Below the pieces are notes generated by a model. That model was not told where the DNA came from, searched no databases, and saw only the letters and a list, made by a program, of their open reading frames with translations. A program made the translations under genes and the position numbers. Below, piece by piece: positions 26,435 to 36,020 of a stretch of DNA of 64,000 nucleotides (the first letter of the stretch is position 1; every line of letters begins with the position of its first letter). This DNA comes from Chitinophaga solisilvae (GTDB taxonomy: Bacteria; Bacteroidota; Bacteroidia; Chitinophagales; Chitinophagaceae): the NCBI RefSeq assembly GCF_009928525.1, contig NZ_JAABOK010000009.1, positions 124,001 to 188,000 of the forward strand. The letters run 5' to 3'.

Positions 26435-28162
26435 ATGTATTATAAACGTTTTGCCGCCGGTCTGCTGTTGTTAAGCATCGGGATGCTGTCGTGCAAAAAA
26501 GAGAAGGTAGATTATTCCTACGATAACCGCCCTGATAAAACAGTAGGTGGTAACTCAACTGTCCGCCTCGTCAACTTTACAGATAATAACCAGTTATCGG
26601 TCAATGGCGATAGCCTGACCAGCTACCTGATTATTAAGCCTGTACCCGGTCAGGAAACATTGTATCCGGGTACTTACTGGTTTCCTGCAAACGGAAAAAT
26701 GGGATCCATGTTTACCATTCCCCGCCAGTTTCTTACCAATGGAAGTGCGGATATCTCTACAGATTACCTGGCATATTCTATCAACAGTAATCCTTTGGGA
26801 TTTAAGGTGACAGAAGACTATAACAAGCCTAAGGACTATGTTCTGATGAGAGGTTTTCCTTTCTCAGCAGAAAAAGTATCAAGAGTGCGGGAGGTGCCGC
26901 GTGAGATCACTGCGCCTGCGAAAGCCGGCTATTTTAAAATCCGTATTGTCAACCTGGCGGATCTGCCCAACGCTTCCTGGAATGCGGAGAATGTAACGAA
27001 ACCGCTTACATTGGCCTATGCAGATGGTTCACCGGTAAGCGCTGCCACCAGTAATGTTCATCCACAAACCTGGTCGTCATATATAGAGTTGCCCTATGGT
27101 ACCTACCAGTTTAAAGTACTTACTCCTGAAGGAGTAGAGGTAAGGGCAGAGGGAGGTACTGCCCTGGAGAATACGTATATGTCGGAGCCTTCAAGCTCTA
27201 ATCTGATGAGGGTGGTGAATGCGATTCCCAATGCGGTGAGTACCGGCCTTACCTTCTCTCCGCTGAAAACATACCAGCCGGGCGGCGTTTACACGATTGT
27301 AGTGGGCCTGAATGTGTTGACGATGCTGAACCTGTACGGTATTCCGGGAGAAACCGCCATTTACTTTCAGAATATTTTTCGTGTGCTCGCCGACGTTAGT
27401 GAGCCGTTGAATACGGATTACTATCGCCTGCAGGCGGTACAGGCAAATGCTGAAGAAGGCCCCGTGAGTTTCCGCGTAAATGGCGCCAGGCTGGGCGACG
27501 CCGGTTATGCCACTGCTACAGACTATAGCATATTGGTAGCGGGTGCGGCCACTGTAGAAGCCATAAATGCTGCCGGTGCGGTATTGGCAACAGCCACACA
27601 GCGCTTCACTGCCGGACAGAATTATACTGCCTGGTTGTATAAAACACCGGAAGGAAAGAATGCGATCAGCATGGTGGCTAACAATCTTACCGGTAGCTGG
27701 TATGAACCGTTGCCGGGAACTGATAATACAGGGCAGGATGGTTCTCTCAACCGGATGACACATGCCTATCCGTTTAACTATCGCTTTCTCAATCTGTGCC
27801 CTGACCTGCCATATGCCAGCTTTACCTATGGAAATGGCCAGCCGGCAGGAGCTGCAGCCACTTCACGCAATCTGCAGCCAGGGATACCTGTTACCAATCA
27901 GCCTTACGCCCGTGTATTACAGGATGCAGAGGATTACCGGTTTATGGTGTATAAATCTTCTCCGGCAATATATCCCGGCAGCTGGATTTCATCGATTCCT
28001 GTGTTGAAGAGTACTGCATTTATTGCCCGTCCTGACAGGTATACCCGTGTGAAGCCGGTGCATGAACCCGGCGTATACACCGTAGCATTGGCCGGCCGGC
28101 TCAATGGTAGTCAGCCGGAAGGGAAAGGCGCCAGAATGATCATTATTAAACACACGAAGTAA
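26435..28162 (+). CDS. DUF4397-domain lipoprotein
   Basis: 575 residues with a lipoprotein signal (LLLLSIGMLSC, Cys about 20). Immunoglobulin-like DUF4397 repeats follow: VRLVNFTDNNQLSVNGDSL, FKIRIVNLADLPNASWNAEN, LMRVVNAIPNAV and RFLNLCPDLPYASFTYGNGQ. These are beta-rich surface modules found with fasciclin and TonB systems in Bacteroidota. It probably sits on the outer membrane and assists capture or adhesion. It is 21 bp after the receptor and 5 bp before the next gene. Confidence 0.85.
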   Translation: MYYKRFAAGLLLLSIGMLSCKKEKVDYSYDNRPDKTVGGNSTVRLVNFTDNNQLSVNGDSLTSYLIIKPVPGQETLYPGTYWFPANGKMGSMFTIPRQFLTNGSADISTDYLAYSINSNPLGFKVTEDYNKPKDYVLMRGFPFSAEKVSRVREVPREITAPAKAGYFKIRIVNLADLPNASWNAENVTKPLTLAYADGSPVSAATSNVHPQTWSSYIELPYGTYQFKVLTPEGVEVRAEGGTALENTYMSEPSSSNLMRVVNAIPNAVSTGLTFSPLKTYQPGGVYTIVVGLNVLTMLNLYGIPGETAIYFQNIFRVLADVSEPLNTDYYRLQAVQANAEEGPVSFRVNGARLGDAGYATATDYSILVAGAATVEAINAAGAVLATATQRFTAGQNYTAWLYKTPEGKNAISMVANNLTGSWYEPLPGTDNTGQDGSLNRMTHAYPFNYRFLNLCPDLPYASFTYGNGQPAGAAATSRNLQPGIPVTNQPYARVLQDAEDYRFMVYKSSPAIYPGSWISSIPVLKSTAFIARPDRYTRVKPVHEPGVYTVALAGRLNGSQPEGKGARMIIIKHTK

Positions 28163-28167
28163 TTGTT

Positions 28168-29343
28168 ATGACGAAGATAAAACACTTCCTGGCCGCAGCT
28201 GTGCTGCTATGGAGTTTCAGCTCCTGCAGCAAGGTAGAATATACGAAGGTCGATAAGCCTGCCTATCTGCGTGTATTCAATGATTTTAATACAAGAATCG
28301 GGGTCGAAAACAAGGATGAGCAGAAGCCTTTTATGTGTATGCTGATCGATCCGGAATTTGATAAGGACGGCGTCCCTGTGGGAGCTGCCATTAAAGGCGA
28401 CTTTCTGGATAAGCGCGATCCTTATGCGCCACCATATCCTTCACATATCGGCAGTAGTACCAGTAAAAGGAATCCGGAGTATCCGGGTAAGGAGAGTGTG
28501 CCTGCCGGCCCCGTGTTGAATGGCTTCGATTTATCCAGCTGGGCGCAGATTCCATCCGGTAAACACCGTATCATATTTTATTACCGGCCTATGAATGAGA
28601 TCCCCTTCTTTGACCTGGAACCTGCTGTCCGGAAAAACGTAGTAGTGGATACTACCCTGGAACTGGGTGTGGAAGAGGTTTATACCATGCATGTATTGCA
28701 AACGGATTTCACAACAAAATCCAGGGGCATCATTGTCCGTAAAGAAAATTTTCATCTCCTTCCGCTTTCTGATTCCATGGTGTATGTGAATTTTTATAAC
28801 TACAGTGCAGCCGGTTTCTGGAGTGCTGATAAAAGTAAAAAAATTGATAATTACGAAGATGGTGTCATGCGCTTCGGTATCCGGGACGATGTGAATATCT
28901 GGATGTCGCTTTGCAAGCCTGGCGGCTGGAATACTATTACCGGTTACAAGTACGCTTACCTGGGGCAGATGAAAAGAAGCATCGGTAACGGCACGGCCCC
29001 TTATTACAGTTTTCCGTTGTTTGCAGATGCCGCTTCTAACCGCATCACAACAGATATATGGCAACGGTTTACATTGCTGGTACCCGGCCTCGATCCGGAA
29101 CGGATTCCTTACGGCGACAGGGATTCGTACGTGGATGGACAATATGGTTTGCTGGCCCTGTACGGAAATGGCGCCAGGCAAACTTTTGAACGAGGTGGCC
29201 TGTTTCTGCCCAGTATGATTATTAACATCCACTCCGGTACTTATAATCCGCGTTCATTCGCTACGGTGAATACGCTGGAAGTGGTGAACGGAACTGCCTA
29301 CCTGACAACGATTCAGCGGAGATATCCCAAACCGGTTTATTAA
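28168..29343 (+). CDS. Hypothetical lipoprotein
   Basis: 391 residues beginning with a lipoprotein signal (AAAVLLWSFSSCSKVEY, Cys about 21). The remainder is beta-rich and Tyr/Pro-rich (PAYLRVFNDFNTRIGVENK, IPSGKHRIIFYYRPMNEIPF, VYVNFYNYSAAGFWS), similar in feel to DUF4397-type chains but without a clear domain match. No catalytic motif is seen. It is presumed to be a surface-exposed member of the same complex because it lies in the middle of the tightly spaced operon. Confidence 0.78.
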   Translation: MTKIKHFLAAAVLLWSFSSCSKVEYTKVDKPAYLRVFNDFNTRIGVENKDEQKPFMCMLIDPEFDKDGVPVGAAIKGDFLDKRDPYAPPYPSHIGSSTSKRNPEYPGKESVPAGPVLNGFDLSSWAQIPSGKHRIIFYYRPMNEIPFFDLEPAVRKNVVVDTTLELGVEEVYTMHVLQTDFTTKSRGIIVRKENFHLLPLSDSMVYVNFYNYSAAGFWSADKSKKIDNYEDGVMRFGIRDDVNIWMSLCKPGGWNTITGYKYAYLGQMKRSIGNGTAPYYSFPLFADAASNRITTDIWQRFTLLVPGLDPERIPYGDRDSYVDGQYGLLALYGNGARQTFERGGLFLPSMIINIHSGTYNPRSFATVNTLEVVNGTAYLTTIQRRYPKPVY

Positions 29344-29378
29344 TCATCGCGATTCTTTTCAACATAAAAAGTAGCACA

Positions 29379-30452
29379 ATGCTTAAATATATCAGAGCCT
29401 GCATGTGGATCGCTTTACTGCCAGTAATGTTTACCGGCTGTAAGCATGATGAACTGACGGTGCCCGATACCAGGGAATCATACCGGCATGCGGGAGATTT
29501 TGTTAAAAATAATTACGACCTGCAACTGTTTAATGCCGCACTGGAATATACGGGGTTAGCTGCGGGATTGAACGGAGAAGGGCCTTTCACATTGCTGGTG
29601 CCCAACAATAGTGCGTTCAATGAGCTGGGTATTACCCGTGTGTCGGATTTTCAACGCCTCAATAAGGATAGCCTGAAACAGGCCATGCAATATCATATTC
29701 TCAATCGCAGACTGCCTGTAAACGAGATCCCTTCCAATGGTGTGGATGTAAGATATCTTAACCTGGCGGGGAAGGAAGTGTATCTGACCTTTGCATCTTT
29801 TGATCCTAAAGTACCCGGTTCTCAGGTAAACAACCTGTTTGTAAACGGTTCTTTTGCCGTCAAGAAAAATGTGGTGCTGGCAAACGGCATCCTGTACGTG
29901 ATGGATAAGGTGATGAAGTATACGCCTGGTACGGTACAGCAGTTTCTGGCAGCGCAGCCGGAATACAGCGTATATGTTGCTGCGCTGAAGCAAAGCAGAT
30001 TATGGGAACAGTTGTCAGGTGCAGGTCCGTTCACGGTTTTTGCGCCAGACAATGCGGCGTTGGAAAGGCAGGGCATTACCATGGAAAATCTGACTGCCTA
30101 TAATCCGGATAAATATATAACAGCAAGACTGTTCGGGATGTATATACTTTCTGGAAAAAACCTGTTCCTGACAGATTTCCAGGCATTGTCTGTTATTTAC
30201 GGTACTCCGTCATTGAACGCAACAATTGCCAATGACAACTTCAGATATCTGTTAAAGGCTATCAAGAATACATACCAGGTGAGCCCCACAGAATATTGGC
30301 TGTCCTACAGCGATCCTGAAAATCCGGCATTAGGGAACCAGGGAACTGTCTATGGTAACACCTCCCGTAAAAATGACAATCTCACCGACAACGGTATTGT
30401 TCATTATTTGCCCGACCTGGTGATCAAGCCGAAGGCGGCATTAAAGAAATAA
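29379..30452 (+). CDS. Fasciclin-domain lipoprotein 1
   Basis: 357 residues with a lipoprotein signal (MFTGCKHDEL, Cys about 21). Two fasciclin (FAS1) domains are present. The first has GPFTLLVPNNSAFNELGITR and QAMQYHILNRRLP, then GILYVMDKVM. The second has LSGAGPFTVFAPDNAALERQ and ARLFGMYILSGKN. FAS1 domains mediate adhesion or protein-protein contact at the cell surface. It is the first of three adjacent FAS1 lipoproteins that differ in sequence, so this is an old family expansion rather than a recent duplication. Confidence 0.9.
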   Translation: MLKYIRACMWIALLPVMFTGCKHDELTVPDTRESYRHAGDFVKNNYDLQLFNAALEYTGLAAGLNGEGPFTLLVPNNSAFNELGITRVSDFQRLNKDSLKQAMQYHILNRRLPVNEIPSNGVDVRYLNLAGKEVYLTFASFDPKVPGSQVNNLFVNGSFAVKKNVVLANGILYVMDKVMKYTPGTVQQFLAAQPEYSVYVAALKQSRLWEQLSGAGPFTVFAPDNAALERQGITMENLTAYNPDKYITARLFGMYILSGKNLFLTDFQALSVIYGTPSLNATIANDNFRYLLKAIKNTYQVSPTEYWLSYSDPENPALGNQGTVYGNTSRKNDNLTDNGIVHYLPDLVIKPKAALKK

Positions 30453-30473
30453 TCATTTCAAAAAGTTCTTGAT

Positions 30474-31706
30474 ATGAGACGTATCATATTTTATACACTC
30501 GCTTTGGCGGGAGTGCTCACAGCCTGCAGGAAAACGGAATTTCAACGGCCGCCGGTGGGAGTACCCGTACCATACACAGATACTGCTACCAGCGATTTCA
30601 ATACCCTGTTAGCGCAATCAACGCAAAAATTATTCTATGCTGCCTGGCAGAAAAGCCATATCGATTCTCTCCTGAAAACAGAGGGCAACGGTATCAGGTT
30701 TACTGTGCTGGCGCCGGATGATGCTGCCATGACAGCTGCAGGTTTTACGGCAGACAAAATTGCCACTGCAAAAGTAACCGACCTGGATTCCCTGATGTTG
30801 TTTCATGTAATACCTGTATATATTGATTCGGCTATCTTATTGGGACAACAGGGTAACGTGCGGCACAAATCTTTGCTGAGAGACAGAACTATAAAAGAAA
30901 TGGTCACGCGCCCGGGTTCAGCGGTGTCTTTCCCGGAAGCATATACCTATAAATTGTATCTCGGCGTGGCGCCAGACAGATCATTGCTCATCAATGGTAA
31001 AAAGAGCGGCAGGATAACACCAATATATGCCAGGAATGGCATCATCTATCCGATCAGTCAGCCGCTGGTGCGTCCGGGTAAATTAATGATCGATATCATT
31101 GATACTGATCCGCGCTTTACCATATTGTCCGGCCTCCTCAAGGCCATGGATAGTACCTGGGAAGCAGTCAGCTATGGCTGGTTTGAACGGCAGCAGCACC
31201 AGGCTTTACGGATGTATCCCGGAAATATTGTCGCAGGCAATGCCTTCTTTGCACCTACCAATGAAGCATTTAAAAAAGCCGGTTTTAATTCCGTGGAAGA
31301 TCTGATGACATTAAACGCACGATCAATGCCTTACCTGGATGAGGAGTGGGGAGAAATGCGTAACGGACTGTTTGTGACCGATTCACTGCTGGCATATTCC
31401 TCATGGGGCCGGATGTACGCGCCCAGGACCTCCATCGGAGCAGGTTCGGGCGTACCCGCCATGTTCTGGTCCAACGACCTCAATGACGCAATGCTCAGCA
31501 CTTTTGCATTGGTGACCAGCGGCGATAACTCCGTGCCTGTCTACCTGATGCCATTTGGTTTTGGTATGAATGGTACCCAGATTACGCTGAAGGTAAAAGG
31601 TAGCAGTCATCCTGCAGCCAATATAGTGGAAGCTGACATCCCAACGCTGCAAGGGCCGCTTCATGCAGTAGATAACCTGATTCTTGGCGATAAAGTTGAG
31701 TTCTGA
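30474..31706 (+). CDS. Fasciclin-domain lipoprotein 2
   Basis: 410 residues with signal ALAGVLTACRKTEF (Cys about 18). FAS1-type blocks: RFTVLAPDDAAMTAAGFTAD, DSLMLFHVIPVYID, NGIIYPISQPLVRPG, and in the second domain NAFFAPTNEAFKKAGFNSVE with LQGPLHAVDNLILGD near the end. It is 21 bp after the first fasciclin gene, and its last base is the first base of the next gene, so translation is likely coupled. Confidence 0.9.
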   Translation: MRRIIFYTLALAGVLTACRKTEFQRPPVGVPVPYTDTATSDFNTLLAQSTQKLFYAAWQKSHIDSLLKTEGNGIRFTVLAPDDAAMTAAGFTADKIATAKVTDLDSLMLFHVIPVYIDSAILLGQQGNVRHKSLLRDRTIKEMVTRPGSAVSFPEAYTYKLYLGVAPDRSLLINGKKSGRITPIYARNGIIYPISQPLVRPGKLMIDIIDTDPRFTILSGLLKAMDSTWEAVSYGWFERQQHQALRMYPGNIVAGNAFFAPTNEAFKKAGFNSVEDLMTLNARSMPYLDEEWGEMRNGLFVTDSLLAYSSWGRMYAPRTSIGAGSGVPAMFWSNDLNDAMLSTFALVTSGDNSVPVYLMPFGFGMNGTQITLKVKGSSHPAANIVEADIPTLQGPLHAVDNLILGDKVEF

Positions 31707-32707
31707 TGAGAAAGTTTAATATCCATTTAAAAGCCCTGGCAGCTTGTGGTATACTGCTGCTGACGGCTGCCGGTTGTTCCAGAGATAAAGATGTACAACC
31801 GGGTAAAGATAACAACCGGATAGCACAGGTATTGGCAGACAACTTCAACCTCTCTGTCATGAATACCGTGGTGAGTCGTACCTACCTGCGTAATGACCTC
31901 AATACGCCAGGCCCGTTCACCGTATTTGCACCATCCGATGACGCATTTGCAAAAGCGGGATATACCAACCAGCTATCTGTGCTGAGCGCACCGGCAGCAT
32001 TGATAGGTGCTATCGGCGCCTATCATACCATGGAAGGAAATTACGACCTGAGTAAAATGCCTTTCCTGTTTAACCAGGAAATCACTTCCCGCGGAGGAAA
32101 GCTCTTTGTAACCCGGTGGGTTAAAGATAAGGATACCGTGCTGACCATCAATGGCAGCCGGCTGCTGGCCTCTTCCATCAAGGCTTCCAACGGACAGGTA
32201 CAGGTAATTGACCGTATGTTGCAGCCTTACCTGTATGAGACAATAGGAGATGCGATTGCCGCGGAATCCTCTTTAACGCTGTTCTGGCAAGCGATACAGC
32301 GTGCCGGCCTGGTGGAGCTGCTGCAGGGTAAATCACCTCTTACAGTGTACGCCCCGTCTAATACCGCTATGGTCAGCAAGGGATATGCTACCGTAGAAGC
32401 CATCAATGCCGCACCGGTGGCCGAAATTGCGGTATTCGTAAAATATCACATGGTAACAGACCGCCGCTTTGTAAATGATTACATCCTGACAACAGCTACC
32501 GGTAAAACTACTACTACACAGCGGATGCTGGATAACAACTCCGTTACCGTAAACCTCATTCCGAATCCGCAACAGCCAGGCGCCTTTACGGGTATCCGAC
32601 TGAAAGGGACCGGTAATACGGCAGATGTAAATCTGTTCAAACAGGATGTGATTGCAGGTAACGGCGTGTTGCATATCGTGGACAACACCTTACGCATCAC
32701 GCAATAA
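31706..32707 (+). CDS. Fasciclin-domain lipoprotein 3
   Basis: 333 residues with signal LLTAAGCSRDKD (Cys about 24). Two FAS1 domains: GPFTVFAPSDDAFAKAGYTN, AIGAYHTMEGNYD and GQVQVIDRMLQP; then SPLTVYAPSNTAMVSKGYAT, FVKYHMVTDRRF and NGVLHIVDNTLRITQ. These are textbook FAS1 H1/H2 motifs. The start codon overlaps the preceding stop (TGATG). The next gene, an Oar-like TonB receptor, starts 27 bp later. Confidence 0.92.
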   Translation: MRKFNIHLKALAACGILLLTAAGCSRDKDVQPGKDNNRIAQVLADNFNLSVMNTVVSRTYLRNDLNTPGPFTVFAPSDDAFAKAGYTNQLSVLSAPAALIGAIGAYHTMEGNYDLSKMPFLFNQEITSRGGKLFVTRWVKDKDTVLTINGSRLLASSIKASNGQVQVIDRMLQPYLYETIGDAIAAESSLTLFWQAIQRAGLVELLQGKSPLTVYAPSNTAMVSKGYATVEAINAAPVAEIAVFVKYHMVTDRRFVNDYILTTATGKTTTTQRMLDNNSVTVNLIPNPQQPGAFTGIRLKGTGNTADVNLFKQDVIAGNGVLHIVDNTLRITQ

Positions 32708-32734
32708 TCATCATTGATATTTAATATCTCAGAC

Positions 32735-35700
32735 ATGCAAGTTTTTACATTGAAACATATACACTTCCTTTTACTGCTGCTGATGCTGCCTTTCGCAGTA
32801 CCGGCACAGGAAACAGGTGGTGGCCTTACCGGTAAGGTGCAAAGCGCAAAAGGAGAGGCCTTGCCCGGTGTCACAATTATTGCCATCCATGGCCCGTCCG
32901 GAACAAAGTATCCCATCATCACTGACAATGGTGGGCGCTACCGCATCAACGGCATGCGTATTGGCGGTCCGTATAAGGTAACGGCCACCATGATGGGGAT
33001 GGAACCGCAGGCCATTGAAAATATTATGGTAAAGCTGGGAGAACCGCAATTACTGAACATCACGCTTTCCGATCAAAGCACCAGACTGGGCGAGGTAGTG
33101 GTGAAAGGAACCAGGGCAGCGCCACGCGCCAACAACTTTGGTGCAGGACAGAATATCAGCAAACAACAGCTGAGCAACATGCCCACCGTGAACCGCAGCT
33201 TACAGGATATTACCCGTATGGTGCCACAGGGTTCAAAAGATAACAGCTTCGGAGGTACCAACTTCCGTTACAACAACGTCACCATCGATGGCGCCATCAA
33301 CAATGATGCAATTGGCTTCAGTCCTTCTAACGGCGGACAGAGTGGTACCAGCGGTCAGCCAGGTAGCAGCACCCGTACCAACCCCGTTTCCCTGGATGCA
33401 ATTGAAGATATGCAGGTATATCTGGCGCCTTACGACGTGAAGATCGGGAACTTCACCGGCGGTAGCGTTAACGCCGTTACCCGCAGTGGTACCAACACCT
33501 TCACGGGGTCCGTATACGCCTATGGGCGCAACGCCGCCATCACCGGGAAGGATAAAGCAGGTACCCTGGGTAAGATGAACAGCGCTTTTGAAGACTACCA
33601 GGCAGGTGTACGCCTCGGTTTCCCTATTATCAAAAACAAACTGTTTTTCTTTACCAACGAAGAAATTACACGCCGTACCGAACCAACACAACTGGTGGCA
33701 GGTAAAGATGAGACCTGGCACATTCTGAGCGCCGCAGATGCAGACGCTATCCGTAACGAAACGATCAGCCGCTATGGCAACATCTTCGATCCGGGAACGG
33801 CAGGTACTTACAACACCAGCTCCAGGTCAACCAAATTCTTTAACCGCCTGGACTGGAACATCAACGACCGCCACCAGTTATCGGTACGTAACAATACCAT
33901 CACTTCCAGTGCGGTGAGTATGGACCGTGACCAGCAGGATTTCCGTTTCAGCAGCATGGCATACAGACAAACCAATAATCAAAGCAGCACGGTATTGGAG
34001 CTGAAAAGCCGTTTCAATAATACGCTGAGCAACAGCTTTGTGGCAGGTTACAGCGTGGTGCGCGACTACCGCGATCCACTCAGTGATCCTTCGCTGCCAC
34101 AGGTGCAGATTATGGGCCGTACACCGGGTACAACCATCTATCTCGGTACAGACCGTGAAGCGTCGATCTTTAATATGAAACAACGTACCGTGGAAATCAG
34201 CGATAACGTAACACTTACAAAAGGTAAACACACCTTTCTGTTTGGTACGCATAATGAACTTTATCATATCGACTATGGTTTCGTGAATAGCTGGAACGGC
34301 CGTGTAGACTACCTGAGCATCGAAGATTATCTCCGTAATAATCCTTACCGGGTGCGTGGCAGCTACAACTACGTGAACAATAACCGCGACTACATCCGTG
34401 ACCATCCGGGCGCCAGGTTTAACATCAGTCTGCATAGCATATATGTGCAGGATGAAATCCAGGTAAATGATAAACTGAAACTGATGCCCGGTTTACGTGC
34501 AGATTATACCTGGCTGCCGGATAAGCCTGCATTAAGTGAGAAAGTAACTGATTCACCGGCAGATCCCTACTTTGGAACTACTTATGCCTATACTCCCCTG
34601 AACCGTATCAGTAACCGGTTCTTTAATAAAGTGAAGATTTCGCCACGACTGGGCTTCCGCTACGATTGGCTGGGCAATCAAAGCCTGATCCTGCGCGGTG
34701 GCGCCGGCCTGTTCACCGGCCGTATACCTTTTGCATGGCTGGCCTATGCCTATTACAACAATGGTCTCGGATATGGTTCTTTTGATCAGCGGGCAGACCA
34801 GAAACCTTTCGCTCCCGGTTCAGATGCCATCAGACCAGGGCCTGACGGTATCGCCGGTTTCATCAGAGATAATGGTACCATCATCAATCATCCTAATGCA
34901 GGCAAAACGCAGGTGGACCTGGTAGATAATGATTTCTCCATGCCGCAGGTGCTGCGTGCCAGCCTGGCGGTGGATTATACGACTGTCAATCAATGGAAAT
35001 TTTCCGTTGAAGGTATTGTAACAAAGGTGCTGAAGGATGTCTTCTTCCAGCAGGTAAATATCTCCGATAATCCAAAATATTACGGATACGATAAAAACCG
35101 GGAGCAGCCGGTGTATTCCGGAACTATTAACCCGGCCTTTTCGAATGCTTACCTGCTGAGTAATACTACCAGCGGTTTCCGTTACAATGTAACCGGTACC
35201 ATTACCAAAACATTCCAGTCCGGACTGTATGTAACCGGTAGCTATACTTTCGGAAAAAGTAAAGACCAGTTCAATGGTATCCGTAACTCTATGGAGTCCA
35301 ACTGGCAGCTGAACCAGGCATTGAGTCCCAATAATGCCGGGCTGGCCTATTCCAACTTTGATATCAGACATCGTATAGTCCTGAACGTTAACTACAGGAA
35401 ACAATGGAATAAGGTGTTGGTGACCAGCGTAGGGCTATTCGGTACCGCGCAGTCAGGCAGTCCGTTTACCTATGGTATTGTGAATAACAGCGTGCAGGGG
35501 CTGCCACAGCAGGTGAGCCTGGCTTACATTCCTGCTGCAGACGAAGCAGTCAGATTCTTCCGGGATGGAGCAGAACATACCGCCGAGCAACAGGCGGCTG
35601 CATTCAATGCTTATGTAGACGGTAATGCTTACCTGCGCAGCAGGAGAGGGTTGTTTACAGAAAGGAATATGGGCCGTACGCCATGGAATATCCAGGGCGA

Positions 35701-35995
35701 TCTGCATCTGGCGCAGGAATTCCATCTTCCTGCCCTGAAAACGCATTACATCACCATCACGGCAGATATCATCAACTTTACCAATATGCTGAATGGCAAC
35801 TGGGGCCGTCAGTACTTCTCTCCCAATACTTTCAACAGCACGGCTTCTGTAGGATTGACACCTACCTTATATCCACCGGCGCAGGGTAAAGAAGGCTACC
35901 CTGTTTACAATTTTGCGGACCCGGGTAAGCCTTATTCGATCGATTACTTCGGTTCACGTTACCAGATGCAGCTGGGTGTGCGCTATACTTTTTAA
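32735..35995 (+). CDS. Oar-like TonB-dependent receptor (carboxypeptidase-regulatory plug)
   Basis: About 1086 residues from ATG 32735, whose signal peptide is clean (FLLLLLMLPFAVPAQ); a TTG 7 codons earlier is less plausible. A carboxypeptidase-regulatory-like domain (LTGKVQSAKGEALPGVTI) is followed by a plug (TVNRSLQDITRMVPQ, NNVTIDGAINNDAIG, GGSVNAVTRSGTN) and a large barrel ending with MQLGVRYTF. The Oar layout occurs in outer-membrane proteins linked to protein secretion or adhesion (Myxococcus Oar) as well as in transport. It is the second TonB receptor of the operon and lacks STN, so signalling is left to the first. Confidence 0.93.
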   Translation: MQVFTLKHIHFLLLLLMLPFAVPAQETGGGLTGKVQSAKGEALPGVTIIAIHGPSGTKYPIITDNGGRYRINGMRIGGPYKVTATMMGMEPQAIENIMVKLGEPQLLNITLSDQSTRLGEVVVKGTRAAPRANNFGAGQNISKQQLSNMPTVNRSLQDITRMVPQGSKDNSFGGTNFRYNNVTIDGAINNDAIGFSPSNGGQSGTSGQPGSSTRTNPVSLDAIEDMQVYLAPYDVKIGNFTGGSVNAVTRSGTNTFTGSVYAYGRNAAITGKDKAGTLGKMNSAFEDYQAGVRLGFPIIKNKLFFFTNEEITRRTEPTQLVAGKDETWHILSAADADAIRNETISRYGNIFDPGTAGTYNTSSRSTKFFNRLDWNINDRHQLSVRNNTITSSAVSMDRDQQDFRFSSMAYRQTNNQSSTVLELKSRFNNTLSNSFVAGYSVVRDYRDPLSDPSLPQVQIMGRTPGTTIYLGTDREASIFNMKQRTVEISDNVTLTKGKHTFLFGTHNELYHIDYGFVNSWNGRVDYLSIEDYLRNNPYRVRGSYNYVNNNRDYIRDHPGARFNISLHSIYVQDEIQVNDKLKLMPGLRADYTWLPDKPALSEKVTDSPADPYFGTTYAYTPLNRISNRFFNKVKISPRLGFRYDWLGNQSLILRGGAGLFTGRIPFAWLAYAYYNNGLGYGSFDQRADQKPFAPGSDAIRPGPDGIAGFIRDNGTIINHPNAGKTQVDLVDNDFSMPQVLRASLAVDYTTVNQWKFSVEGIVTKVLKDVFFQQVNISDNPKYYGYDKNREQPVYSGTINPAFSNAYLLSNTTSGFRYNVTGTITKTFQSGLYVTGSYTFGKSKDQFNGIRNSMESNWQLNQALSPNNAGLAYSNFDIRHRIVLNVNYRKQWNKVLVTSVGLFGTAQSGSPFTYGIVNNSVQGLPQQVSLAYIPAADEAVRFFRDGAEHTAEQQAAAFNAYVDGNAYLRSRRGLFTERNMGRTPWNIQGDLHLAQEFHLPALKTHYITITADIINFTNMLNGNWGRQYFSPNTFNSTASVGLTPTLYPPAQGKEGYPVYNFADPGKPYSIDYFGSRYQMQLGVRYTF

Positions 35996-36020
35996 CAAAA
36001 TATCTATAACATCCTGACAG